NCBI RefSeq assembly: GCF_963662255.1
Contig: NC_085056.1
Location: 9,800,216-9,864,215, forward strand
Direction of reading: 5' to 3'
DNA: 64,000 bases
DNA from: Cinclus cinclus
Lineage: Eukaryota; Chordata; Aves; Passeriformes; Cinclidae
Position 1 is the first letter of the stretch. Each line of letters starts with the position of its first letter. Under the pieces are notes generated by a model. It worked only from the letters and a program-made list of their open reading frames with translations. It was not told where the DNA came from and searched no databases. The translations under genes and the position numbers were made by a program. Of the stretch, positions 50,001 to 61,423 are shown one piece after another.

Positions 50001-51982
50001 AATATCAGATAGGAAGGAAATAAGACAGGGATATGCCAGAGACTGGAACATCCTTGGTGTGAAATTAGGGTGGTCTTGTGCAGTTCTTACAGGGATGAAT
50101 TTTTTTTTTTAATCTCCCAATTCTAGGAGTCAAGGAAAAGATTTTTAATTTTCATTCATTAACAGATACATTTCTAGCACTCACAGCTTCCAAAACCAGC
50201 TAAGAAGTCCCACATATTTATTAGCTGGACTTCATGATAGCTGTGTTTATATTGGCTAGCAGAGCCCAGATTGGCTCATGGCTTCCAAATATTGCAGTGA
50301 TAGTAGCAAACAGGAGACACACAGAAGTGGGACTAGAAGAGAGAATGGTGCAGGGTCAGAGTAGTCTCTCCTGAGCACTGAGTTAGGATGCTGAATCATT
50401 CCAAGGAAAAGTGGCCTGGGGAGATGGGCACTCCTGATCATGCTCTGGCAGGGGTTTGCAGCTGAGGGAATGCCTGGCTGTGCCAGAACTGAGGGAGGGG
50501 AGGGCAGGTGATCTGCAGTGTGGTTTAGCAGTGGCCTCAGCCTCAGGAAATCAGGGATTTTCATTTCTAATGAATCTTAGAAAATTGTGTACAATGATTT
50601 GGTTTTCCTTCTATTAAAAAAAAAAAAAAAAGAACAAAACCTTTTTTGGGGCAGTGAGTCCCCGAGGGTAAGAGTAACTTTCGCACTAAATGTCACCCAA
50701 CCCTGGGCAGCTGAGTGAAGGCAACTGGTCTTTTACAAAAGGGCTGTGTTCTGTGTAATCTCACAGGACATTAACCACATCTGGTGTTCCTAGATGCTGC
50801 TGAAATATAGGAAAATTATAGCACAGCACTTCCATCAGCAGTGACTGAGTGACAGAAATCATGGCTGAGATCCTGCATTCAAGCTGTGCAACGTGCAGCT
50901 GTCTGGATAAGCAGGAGAGTTTACTATAACCTACACTCAGTGCAGTCGTCATCTTTCCATCTCCATGTCAAATGTTTTGTCTATGAAAGGGAAGCAAGGG
51001 TCGAAATCCTAAACATTTCTGTCCGCTTTTGGTAGAACTGACCATTAATTTACAGCAGTGCTGTTGTGAAGTCATCTTTCTTAGGAGAAAGAGCTCTGTC
51101 TAGGAGAAAGTATTGAAAATTTGAAGACAGAAATTGGAAATATCCCTTACCTAAGTCCATACATAACAGAAATCCAGAGCTTTGTCTCCAAAAAGTACAG
51201 CCAAAACAGAAAACACAGCTTCCAACTTCCTGTTCATAAAGATTCTGATATTCATGATAATAATATGAAGGCAGTTATTACTGAGAAAGTTGGGAAGACC
51301 TGAGAGTTTATCTTTGAAATTTTAATTTCTGATGGACAGGGTGATGGTGGTAAGCCTAGCAATGCCTGCTTCAAGAACTTTGCTGCTTGCTAGTCGTATT
51401 GGTATCCTACTTACACAGATCCTGAAATCACAGTTGAAATGCTGTTTTTCTGTTTACGCCACCCAAAAGTCTATCTCCTATCCTGCAGGATTTTGTGAAT
51501 TATCTCTTCTCTGTTACCTTGCTCTTTGCTCTGTGGTTTTATCCTTCATTTGCCTCGTTCTTCGTTGCTGAACGTTGTTTTTTATTTCTAGTTTTCAATA
51601 TGATTGGCATCTTCAACTGAGAGCTCACGTTGTTGCCCTTGAAACTGTAGCAATAACCCTTTCAGTTAGAAGAGTTTGGGAATCTTTCCTTTGTGGTCAT
51701 ATAGTAATTAAACAGGGCTGTATCTTTGAATGTTGTAGGATTTATGGAGTGTGCGTTTTCTGTCCTATGCTTTTAAAAAGAAAACATAATTGTTTATTAA
51801 TTGGAGACATGTTTTGGAAAAAATGTCTGTAATGAAAGTTTGCAATGCTTTGCCTTGTTCTAGCCTAGCACAGGACCTCTGCCATGGCTCAGTACAGAAC
51901 AGATGTGCAGAACAGCAAACAGGCTGTTCCCAACAAACCTGGCTGCCCTTCCTGGTTTTGCTGCAAATTGCTTGCATGGCCT
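50001..51982. other. Unique non-coding sequence
   Basis: No gene is supported. A GC-richer patch at about 50330-50560 has a minus-strand 102-codon frame (50256-50564) with a hydrophobic C-terminal part but no recognisable family. A16 is at 50616-50631. An imperfect duplication of TAGGAGAAAG is near 51082 and 51101. The last 130 bases might be part of the adjoining CR1 but are too diverged for me to assign. Confidence 0.45.
50616..50631 (+). repeat. Poly(A) tract, 16 bp
   Basis: An A16 run after a short AT-rich spacer that follows a GC-richer patch. No retrocopy source is recognisable. Confidence 0.85.
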
Positions 51983-52179
51983 TGAAATTCTTCCCTGTGA
52001 GGGTGATGAGGCCCTGGCACAGGTTGATCAGAAAAACTGTGGGTGCCTCTTCCCTGGAGCTGTTCAAGGCAAGGCTGGATGGGGCTCTGAGCACCCTGGC
52101 TTAGTGGAAGGTCCACGGCAGGAGGTTGGAATGAGATGAAGTTCAGGGCCCCTTTCAACCCCAGCCATTCTATGATTCT
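51983..52179 (+). mobile_element. CR1 LINE, 5'-truncated 3' end
   Basis: This matches the 3' end of the chicken-repeat-1 non-LTR retrotransposon in the plus orientation. In order it shows the AATTCTTCCCTGTGAGGGTG segment, GCCCTGGCACAGGTT, CCCTGGAGCTGTTCAAGGC, the AGGCTGGATGGGGCTCTGAG segment, TAGTGGAAGGT, GGAATGAGATGA, and the terminal CATTCTATGATTCT. CR1 ends in short ATTCTATG-type repeats, not poly(A), as seen here. Only about 200 bp remain of an element whose full length is several kb, so it lacks the ORFs and is inactive. Moderate divergence suggests a fairly old copy. Confidence 0.93.
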
Positions 52180-55100
52180 CCTCCACTTTGTGCACGGTGA
52201 GGAAAGATTTGCTCACACATCTGTAGAAAGCAAGGCTGTGGAGGCACATGCTTTTAAAACTGCCATGTCCCTGTTTGCAGCAGGAGCAAAGCAGGAGGAG
52301 AGGATATTGGATGTAATTCTATTTCCAAGAGTTTAATTCTTAAACACTAGACACATGGGTAGGTATTTTGTAAAGTGACAGGATTTGGTTGGCTCAAATC
52401 ACATAGGCACTATTGAAATACCTATATCCTGGGAGCAGTAGAAATAAGAACATGGAGTGTCTCTGCTCATGTTTTGGGAGTGACAACAGTGAGGTGTGGA
52501 GTGTAGTGATTGCAGACTCAACTCTGTTTCCTTGTGTGGCTTCAAGTCTGTGTATGTCATTGCTTTGTTTGCTCCATGTTCTTCTGTCAGACAATTATTG
52601 TCCTTTATTCAATCTGTGATGTGGTGATTATTCTTAGACACACATTTATGGTGTCGATGTGCATCTTGGGGTGTGTGTATTGATGTCAACAAGCTGATGA
52701 AACAGAAAGGATGCACATTGGAACAACACATTCTTTTCCAGCCTCAAGAGAGGCCTGGCTTTACTTTTACAAATCCTTCATTGTAACACGCAAGCTTCTT
52801 GGCTGGTACTAAGTGAGCTGCATTTTGGAGCACGTGCAAAAATGTACACACAAATATATAAAACATTTCTTTTGGCTATTTCCCACGTGGTTTAATTTTT
52901 CACAGCTCTGTAAAATTTCATGTGCACATTCTGTTTTCATAACTGTTATTGTATCTTAAAAGTAGATTTTAGAATAATTGTTGAGAAAATTTTATCCCAG
53001 TCCCTTTTAAGACAAAATTTTTTTGGTTGATAATGACAGCACAGGGAGCTGTTACATCTCTTGATTTTGAAAGCAACTTTGGAAACCTTTTTCTACTAGT
53101 AGTTTATATTTTAATAGCGCAGAGAATGGCTGCCACCTCCCTTTTCTTTGTTTTTCTTTCCTCTGTTTTCCCCTTCCTATCTCTGAAGTGTTTATTCTCC
53201 TGCAGAAATTACAGTAGCTGTTACAAACCCTGAGTCTACTGCAGCTCTGAGTTAGCTCCTAATCCCAGTGTTCTTTTCCTCTTCTCTCATGTCACATCTG
53301 CCTGAGCAGTTTGTATTCCAGTTGTTAATTCCAATTTGATTGACTGTGGGCATCTTTTGAACTCCATAACTGCCAAAATGCCAGTGTTTCCCTATGTAAC
53401 TTAGTATTATGCCTGTGTCCTGAGCCACTCCCTCAGATGTTACAGAGATCTAGATTTACTCTTTGTCTGAACTTTTTTTACCCTGTTGGTCTCTTGTTTC
53501 TCTGAAGCTCGGAGTCAGCTGAGCTCAATCCATAGGAAAAAGAGTGACAGATACAAACACAAAAAATAATTAACTTCTTGTTTGCTGTTTCCAAATGTAA
53601 TACCACACTTCAAACAAGATATTGCTATTCCACAGATCACAAAGATTGAGTGCAGATTAAATTGTTGTCTTATTTGTCTGTGGTAAGCCTTTGTATGAGC
53701 CAAGATCCCAGGATGGACAAGAAAAAGTCCTTGCTGTGAGTGTTGTACATTGTAAAGACAGAGAAGTAGAGAGATATAGAAGAGTAGGAAAATGAGGAGA
53801 GAGATAGGCAGAATTTATGTATGTTAATATAATGAGCGTGGTAACATTGCTTTTGCAAAGGATTTGAAATATGGATGGAATAAGAGCCTGCCCAGTGCTT
53901 TAAGCTGAGTCACACCCATAGCCATAGCTCTGGTTCTGTGCTTGTAGGATGTGATTTCAGGCACAGAAGTGATGAGGGAAGAAACTGATAAATGATTAGA
54001 CAAGTGGGTCTTGAATAGAGAGGTGGATTAAATCCTCTGTGGAAAATACATCTCTCTGGTAGAGATTCATGAGGATGAAGGTGCTGTGTCTATTCAGTGT
54101 TCCTCATATTTATATTAATGCTTCTTTGCCTTTCCTCTTCTGATTTTTCAATACATTGTCACTCTTCATCTCCCCCTACTTTTCTTTCGTACAAACTCTG
54201 ATCTCAGCACATCGTCATTTTTCAAGGTATTGTTGCTATGAAACAATTCTTTATAGTAAAAAAGTAAAGGAAAACAGGAAGAATTAAGAAGGAATATGTT
54301 TACTACTGCAATGTACAACAGTCCTAAATGCAAATTTCCATTTTAGGTAAAACCAGAGGAGCAGAGAAGATTGTGTGAAAGGGTCAGTGTATGAATCTAG
54401 ATTTTTCCAACACGGATTAGTTGGGATTTTTGAAATTACAAAGCCTAATAAAAATGTTTTCAAGAGTGAAATACCATCTTTTCTATACGTACATAGGAAA
54501 GTATTTTCTCAATGTCACACAAATCCCAAAATATGTGGCTGTAATTTCAGTACAGTGTATTTTCCTATGACATCCCTTTCACAGACCTCAACAGAAATTT
54601 TAGAATTCAACAGAGAGAGTTTTTTTTCCCCCTCAAATTAATATTACATTTTTGTGATTTCTATTGGCTATAATTAAGTAATGAAAAATGCAGGGGAGTG
54701 TCATGCCTGGTTTATTTTAAAATTTCCTTTTCCTTGTCCTTTTTAGTTTTCCAATCTAACTGCTTATATGGCCCTTTGTAATTTCATTATCACAGTGGTT
54801 CAAAGACAACGGTAAAACTTGACAAAGAGTGAAAGGAATGTTCAAAATCCAAATCCATAAATAGGTTTTCTTGGAGCATCACAAAGGCTCTATTGTGCTA
54901 CACATAGCAGAGACAGAAAGGATACGTGCCCACCCTCCACCAGAAAATGCTGCAGACTTTACTGCATTTACTCAGAAAATGTCCATGGGTACAAAAACCC
55001 TACTTGTAAGATGCTGCCACGTTTTTGGTTTTTTTTTTTCTATTTATAATTCAAGTAATTTCCCTAGGTAACGTTTGGATATTGGTGTGGACAGACAGCA

Positions 55101-57187
55101 TTGTCTGTGTCCTGCAAAGTGCTTCTGGCCTGAGGGGAAGGGGTCCTGCTGTTCTGGTTGTGAGCTGTGACTGTCACGTGTTGGGAGCTGTGCTTGAGCT
55201 GCGTGGTGGATTTTCAAGGTCAATAAAAATATTGGGCTGTAAGGAGGGGGGAGCAGGAGACCACCGACCTCATTTTTGCTTGTGGCTTCTTCTCAGTTCA
55301 AAACCCTCCTGATGCATTATCTGAGTGAGGTTTTGGGTAAAAATGTATTAATGCTCTCTCATTCAGTGCTGTTCTATTACCTATTCATCAAAAATATTGC
55401 TTTTGTGCATTTTTCATTATAAGATTCAACATTACCAATGTTAATAAAGAGAGAACTCCTTTTCTTTTCTTAGAAATAGAATATGTAAAGACATTGCCTC
55501 TTTGATGTTTCTAAGCCAATACAATATGTATTTGAATGAGGATAAAAGTCATTCTTTTAACAGAAGATCATCCAAGTCATTTCTTATGAAACTCAAGAGG
55601 AGCTTTTTTTTTTCTTTTAAGAGATGCTTAGAAATTAAGATTAAAAAGGGGGGGAACACCACTTTAGAAATAACAGCTAGTGGAAATAAATCCCATATTT
55701 GATAGTATTTCATGTAGGCCCATGGTGATATCAGCTTTTGGGGTGATGAGGTGTTCAGCAGCAGGTGCCTTTCCTTCACAGGGATGAGATCTTGCTTGTC
55801 ACAGGCAGGTATTTAATGTGATGCTGTCCTGAACTGTGAATATACAGCAGGCCAGATTTTGGGTGTCTCTCCCAGAATTTTCCATGCTTCTAGGGACTCC
55901 AACGTCACTGGCTACTTCTCTCATGTGGGAATTTTTATTGTGAATTTTCCACTGAGAATTAGACCCTATACGACTCACTGCTCAAGAGCTGTTATAAATT
56001 TGGAGCTAATAAATTTTATGATGCTTGTGAAGCCTTGGGACTAGGGAGCTTCTTGTGTGCTGTCCCAGCTCAGTAGTGTCTGGCCAACCCTTTTCCTGTG
56101 TTCAGGCACAGGACAGGGTGCTATCTCCCATTTGATTTATCAGCTTCTGTGCTGGCTGCAGAGCAATGCACTAAGGGAGTGTAAGGGGATCAGACACTTC
56201 CTAATTTATTGTCTCTGAAAATCTGCCTGAAGTTTGACCATTTGGCCAAAATATAACAATGTACCATGGAGTAAATAGCAGGAGGTTTTCTTAGAGCACA
56301 AGAGACACTGAGCAGGAGAGGCAGCTCACACAGAATTGTTATTGTTGTACCAGCATTTGTTCCTGTAAATGGAAACCTTCCTGTGGACAAGGGCAGTGTC
56401 CTGACTCATTCCCTTGCTCTGCACTGTTTAAGTAGCTGGACCTCTGCTGTGCAAAGCAGGCTTCCAAAGGAGCACTGCAACACTATCTGGGCTTGACTTT
56501 TAGATGGATTTATATTTTTGGCTGCAGCAGGAGAGTTTGAGCTTCTGCTGACTGTCGGGGTGCCTGGGGAGAGAGCTCTGGGGGTTTCAACACAGTGAAA
56601 CTGATTTTGCAGGGCTGATGCCTTGGTTTGCTGCTGTTGGGTCTATTTTTTTTTTTTCCCTTAAGTTTAAAATGAACTTATGAAAATGGATGTATTGTTG
56701 TCAGGAGAATAAAGGTTTCTTTTCTCTCAGTACAGAGATGTTTTCTGAGGTGAGCTAGACATCAGTGGCCAGACATAATATCCCCAGCTCACAGCAAGCT
56801 GAATGTGTTTTCTTGGCTCACAAACCTGTGCTGTGTTGCCTGAACAGAGTGAAGCAGCCTCCCAAAAGTCGGGTGTTTGCCAGCCAGCTGCTTTTACAAC
56901 TCACTGAGTGGCATGCAGACCTCTTGTTCTTGGTGTATTATTTTAAAAGTCTGACCTTTAAGAAACTGGAAGTCACTTTAAGAAGGTTCTATGTCTACAG
57001 GATTCTTACTACCTGTTAAATGCTATGGCCACTCTGTACCAATGGCTGAGACAGATGTTCTTGGGCTCTCAGGTCCATTTGCAGCAGAAGGTGTTTTGGG
57101 TGTAGCTGAAGGTTTAAAACTGAATCAAAACATCCATACCTGATTTGCTGTGAGAGCCTTTTTTGTAATCTGTTGGTATAGCTATAA
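52180..57187. other. Unique AT-rich non-coding sequence
   Basis: No gene is supported. Short frames on both strands resemble no family. Homopolymers include T10 at about 55029-55038 and T12 at 56646-56657. A GC-richer segment at about 55090-55300 gives a 95-codon + strand frame (55025-55312) that begins in a T run and has no recognisable domain. No interspersed repeat was recognised. Confidence 0.5.
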
Positions 57188-57245
57188 GAAAAAAAACCAA
57201 AACAACAACAACAACAAAAACACAAAAACAACCCCCCCCCCCCCA
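57188..57245 (+). repeat. (CAA)n / poly(A) / poly(C) low-complexity tract
   Basis: A strictly A/C stretch: A8, CC, AAAACAACAACAACAAC-type units, then a C14 run at about 57231-57244. The minus strand is therefore a T/G tract ending in G14, with quadruplex potential. Unusual strand asymmetry over nearly 60 bases. Confidence 0.9.
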
Positions 57246-57659
57246 AACCTTAAAATGTATTTCAGAGGTGCAGAGAAACAAAAACCCAGACCAGAAACCT
57301 CCTGTGAGGGGCAGGTGCTGCATGGGTATAGTGGGGAAATGTTATTGTCCTGTTACCTCCTTCACACACATGCCAGTGGAGAGGCTGGCAAAGCAACCCA
57401 GTAACTGAATGATGCTACTGAAGTTTCTAAGCCTTTTAGACTGACTAGGCAATACTAGATATTGTGCCCATTTTAAGCATTTAATAGCCCTCCTATCATG
57501 GGAAGAACCAAAATCATTTCATTCTCTATAGATAAAAGAACATAAACACTGAGTTCAAAAATCTGTAGAAGAAAGATGCGAAATAGATCTGTTTCACTTT
57601 TAAAACAACCCATCGAATTTAGACAATGCCAGGCAAGCAGTCACCATTTGGAGAGGCTG
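57246..57659. other. Unique non-coding sequence
   Basis: I see no gene, repeat family or distinctive regulatory texture in this short stretch, apart from a purine-rich segment at about 57265-57300. Confidence 0.5.
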
Positions 57660-58060
57660 AGACACAAAACCTGATTGTTCTGAATATTTATTAGAAAATT
57701 AATTGTAACAGCTCTGATGAGAAACAACCTACTATTCTGCATCTTGCATAAATCAAACATGCCTGCCATTTGCTAAATTATTGCATTATAAACCATGTTG
57801 TAATTACAAAACTTTAGTTGTTCCATTTATAATCTCCATGGTTTATTGTAGTATTGGTTGGACTTGAAAGCTGAGGCTTAGAATTTATGAAGTCCACTAA
57901 AATATTATATTCCCCTTCCTTTCCTCCTGATGATCAAATGGCTAAATCAATTGCTGGGGCAATGCCAATGGTATTAGGATCAATAAGATTGTGAAATTTA
58001 TTGTATGTTTTTGTTGCTATATAAAATTAGATTGCAGGGTTTATGAATGTTTATTCTTCT
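57660..58060. promoter_or_regulatory. Candidate conserved non-coding element
   Basis: A repeat-free AT-rich block with dense TAAT/ATTA words. It includes a second exact copy of the 12-bp palindrome TTGTAATTACAA at 57798-57809, also present in the block at 43606. Other words include AAAATTAATTGTAACAG near 57694 and GATCAATAAGATTG near 57979. No long frame. The shared palindrome raises the chance that both blocks bind the same factor, but this is inference. Confidence 0.35.
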
Positions 58061-61000
58061 GAGCACTGGATTTCTGGTTTGTCTGAAACATACATTAGAG
58101 TAGTTTAGTCTTTGCTTATTACATAAACATTTCACCTGCAATACTTTAAATGTATGCTCTTAAAAAAATAATATTTGGATTTTTAATAAGTTTCATCCAA
58201 AATAATTTTGATAGATGTTTGGTGTTTTCAGACCATGAATTGACTCCAGAGAGTGCTTGCTTAGATATCTTGCTGAATTTGGAAATTTCCATTCCAAGCA
58301 AATGGAACCTTCCTTGATATTTTTTCTTGACTTGTGCATGGTCTTTTGTATAAGAGAATATCCTACCCTTCTCAGGCTGGCTGCTTCAGATGGTTTAGAC
58401 AGATGTGTACTGAGACTTATTTTCACAATTGTTTCAGCCAGCCCTCTTAAGCTTTGAAAAGAGAGGCATTTAAACTGCATCCTTAACTTCCCATGAAGGG
58501 ACTAAGATCCCCTTTGTCTTGGGGTGTCATCCCCCTGCAGAGCCGGTGTGAGGGTTTCAGCCTGCCTGTCGTGAGCTCTGGCAGGTAAAAACTTCTCAGC
58601 TGTCAGCAAGAGAATGGGTTTTAATTCTTACTGAGCTCTAGAGAGGACGGACCCGCGGCCATGGCACGTGCTGTGTGTAGACACCCATGCTTTCTCTGGA
58701 GATTTCCTCTCAGGCAAACATCCCTGCCATGATCCTACCAACATCACATTGGAAGTAATGTTTTTACTCCATTAAAACTGAGCTAATATTCCTTAGAAAC
58801 GTGTTTCAGGACTGCTTAAGAATTGCAAGTCTCTCTAATACTTCAATAATTTAGAGCAGTTAAGCTTTGTAGGAGGGGAGGGGAAGCTGTATTAAAAATT
58901 TTTGCTTCATGCAAAAATCTTTCCGTGAAGCTCTAAAATTCTTACTCCATATTAACTTTTTTTAGCTTCTTGGAGTGCCTTTGCAGTTAGCATGCTCAGT
59001 TATCATTATGTAAATATAAGTTGGATGGAGAAAAATATGTTACTGCTGCTTGCTGTGACAGTAACATAAGGGGACAACATTGAGATGATTTTTTTTCTGC
59101 TTGGTCTTTCTTGAATGTGGTATCTTTATTTTTAAAATGTCATTGAAAATTCTGTCTGAAATATTTATAAAGCACAGATATTGCATAAGGGAAGAACTAA
59201 AAAAAAAAAAAGGTAGTTCCTGGTAGTCAGCTCTTCAAGTAGAGGATATGATTCTCCATTTCTCTTTCAAATATTAAGCTTTTTAGAGGTGATATCTGTT
59301 TAATCCAACTAGAGCTTCACATTGCTGAAATCGGACTTTTAAAAAATCTTTATTTGAAAGTATTAGCTTTGCCATTTGCATGAAGGCAGCAAGCTACCCA
59401 GTAACAGGTAAGAACATGAGTGACAAAGCCATTTGTCTGGAATGGGGGAAGCATGGAACTCAAATGCCAGCTTCTTACATCCCAGAGGAGACCTTAGTTA
59501 CTTGGTAATAGGTTGTTATTAAATACTCCTGTGTTTTTCTTTCCTTTTTTACTTAAACCTCTCCAAACAAACTCAAAAATAAAAGACATTAAAACACCTC
59601 TGTACTTCATGCTGAAACACACAGCTCACTGTCATTGCTTGCCAAGTTAGAAAAATGCTTTTATGGTTTTTTTGTGAATTCATTTTTATATAGGTAACTT
59701 AAAAAAAAAAATACTGCCATCATTCCAGTGTCTAAATTAGTTTTCAAAACATTGTCTTTTGGGACTCCAGGTTAAACTGGGACTACACAAAAATCTGGAA
59801 CGTTGTGGTAAAAGGTAAGCCAGCACTGGAAGCCAACTTGCCCACCAATGTCTGCTCCAGGTCCTCTGGGAGCTAATTCATGGTGCATCTAAGATGCTAT
59901 TTAGGTCAGATTTCTCCTAAAAATGGGTTATTCTGTAAGTTACTTCAAATTTCTGCAGTCTGGGCACGTTGGGGTCATGATGAAGTCATCTTCGTGTATT
60001 TATTGAGTATAACTCCATCTTGGAAGTCAATCAGTGGTGTCTCCTCAGTGGATATTGACTGGGAGGTGGCCCATGAAAACCTGTCATATCCTGAAGCAGA
60101 GACCTGAACTAATTGGAGTGTAGTTGTGTCATTCCTTTATCCATAGTTACAGGATGCTGGACTGTATGGCACAAACATCTTTGTAACAGAAAACCACCGT
60201 ATTACATGATAAAGATGAGTTTATTGATGGAGCTCAGGCTTGTGCAGAGCTGTGGGGATAGCTCTTCCGTGATGTACCAGTAACTTTTCTGCAATGTAAT
60301 AATTTAAAACCATTAGCAGCATGTTGTTGTCGTCTTTGATTTTAATTGTCTTATGTCTTCTACTGTATGTTTTTTAGCACTGGCACATATGCCAGACTTT
60401 AAAGAGTCTATTGTGGAATGTTTGTCACAACCAGCCAGGACTAAAAGGCTTGAGGGCATGAAATAAACATGCATTTGCATTAAAAAATAATTGCTGGAGG
60501 GTTTTATTTTATTTTTTTGGTTTTGTGTTGTAGGAAAAGATGAACTCTTTCTGAATTTGGCTGGTGCAGAAACATCCAGACGTGAGTCTTCAGAAGTGCA
60601 GCAGGACTGCTGAGATGTTGGGGCAAAAGCAAAACCGCCCTGTGCCTCCCTGTGCTGGCCCACCCACCTCTCCTGCTCCATTGGTTTTAACACTCCCTCC
60701 AGACTGGAAAGGCAAACATCTTAGAACAGGAATCCTTTCCTTCAGCTGCCTGACATATGGTACTACATAATCTCTGTTTCATTTTGACACTGCCAAAACC
60801 CAACAGCCTCACACAGCAGCCTTGAAATGTAATAGGATGAACACACAATGCCACAACAAAGCTGCTGTGTTGGGTGTGCATATCTGTCCATCAGTTAACA
60901 AATTCCTCGTATTACTTGTTTTCAAGAAGTTGTTCTGATCGTCAGTTGGTTTGTTGGATGGGGTTTGTGTGATTTGGCTTTTCTAATTCTTCTAGGGACA

Positions 61001-61069
61001 GACCCTTGTTTTTTTTCTGTCCCGATGTTGCACATGCAGGATTTCTATTTCTAGCCTCCCGCTGCTGTT
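58061..61069. other. Unique non-coding sequence
   Basis: No gene is supported. A small CpG cluster with SacII-type CCGCGG and E-box CACGTG lies at 58648-58670. An 8-bp inverted repeat (ATTTTTGC / GCAAAAAT) is at 58898-58918. A13 is at 59199-59211. The minus-strand frame at 60313-60693 (126 codons) has no recognisable domain. Confidence 0.5.
58898..58918 (+). repeat. Perfect 8-bp inverted repeat
   Basis: Arms ATTTTTGC (58898-58905) and GCAAAAAT (58911-58918) flank the loop TTCAT. AT-rich, so a chance origin is quite possible. Confidence 0.8.
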
Positions 61070-61095
61070 TTGCTGACCTCTTTCTCACTCTGTAG

Positions 61096-61423
61096 GGAAG
61101 CACAAGTGAACACAAAGATTACAGTAAATTTGTTCTATGGTAAACTTACATCAAGAGAAGAAGCAGGAAGGCACTTTCACAAACCAGTGATGACTGCATT
61201 TCACTACAGTGTGGCTCATATATCACTGGAAATGACAAAGTGGTTTGAAGTGCATAAGAACATCAAAGAGCCCTTGTTTATTCAAGGTCACAGACAGATG
61301 GAATCTGGTGTATGGCAAGCCTGTATGGAAGTTATGATCGTTTGGAGATGGGAACGGATGAAACCAAAATTGGAACAAGATGTAGCCATAAAGACACTAC
61401 ATGGCATGATAAAAGACTGTTAG
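61096..61423 (+). CDS. Unrecognised candidate terminal exon
   Basis: A pyrimidine-rich tract (TTTTGCTGACCTCTTTCTCAC, about 61066-61087) leads to an acceptor TGTAG ending at 61095. From there one frame stays open for about 109 codons to a TAG at 61421-61423; reading upstream in frame, an ATG is at 61070. An AATAAA lies at 61437-61442, 14 bases after the stop. The peptide is rich in Met, Trp, His, Lys and Glu and poor in Ser/Leu/Cys, unlike the chance frames in this window, and codon use (GAA, ATG, AAA, GTG) looks coding-like. It would be a soluble, mixed-charge segment with no signal peptide or membrane span, e.g. around EMTKWFEVHKN and MIVWRWERMKPK. I do not recognise the family. A poly(A) signal this close to the stop is unusual. 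Upstream exons were not found. It may be a terminal exon, a pseudogene fragment or chance. Confidence 0.22.

Noticed and set aside
50256..50564. 102-codon - strand frame with a hydrophobic end
   Set aside because: Hydrophobic run is explained by local composition; no start context, splice sites or family match.
13515..60480. Octamer words ATGCAAAT/ATTTGCAT at several places (near 13516, 26920, 40162, 59366, 60471)
   Set aside because: Scattered without clustering and about as frequent as AT-rich DNA would allow.
60313..60693. 126-codon open frame on the - strand
   Set aside because: No recognisable family; includes low-complexity T-rich sequence; no paired splice sites.
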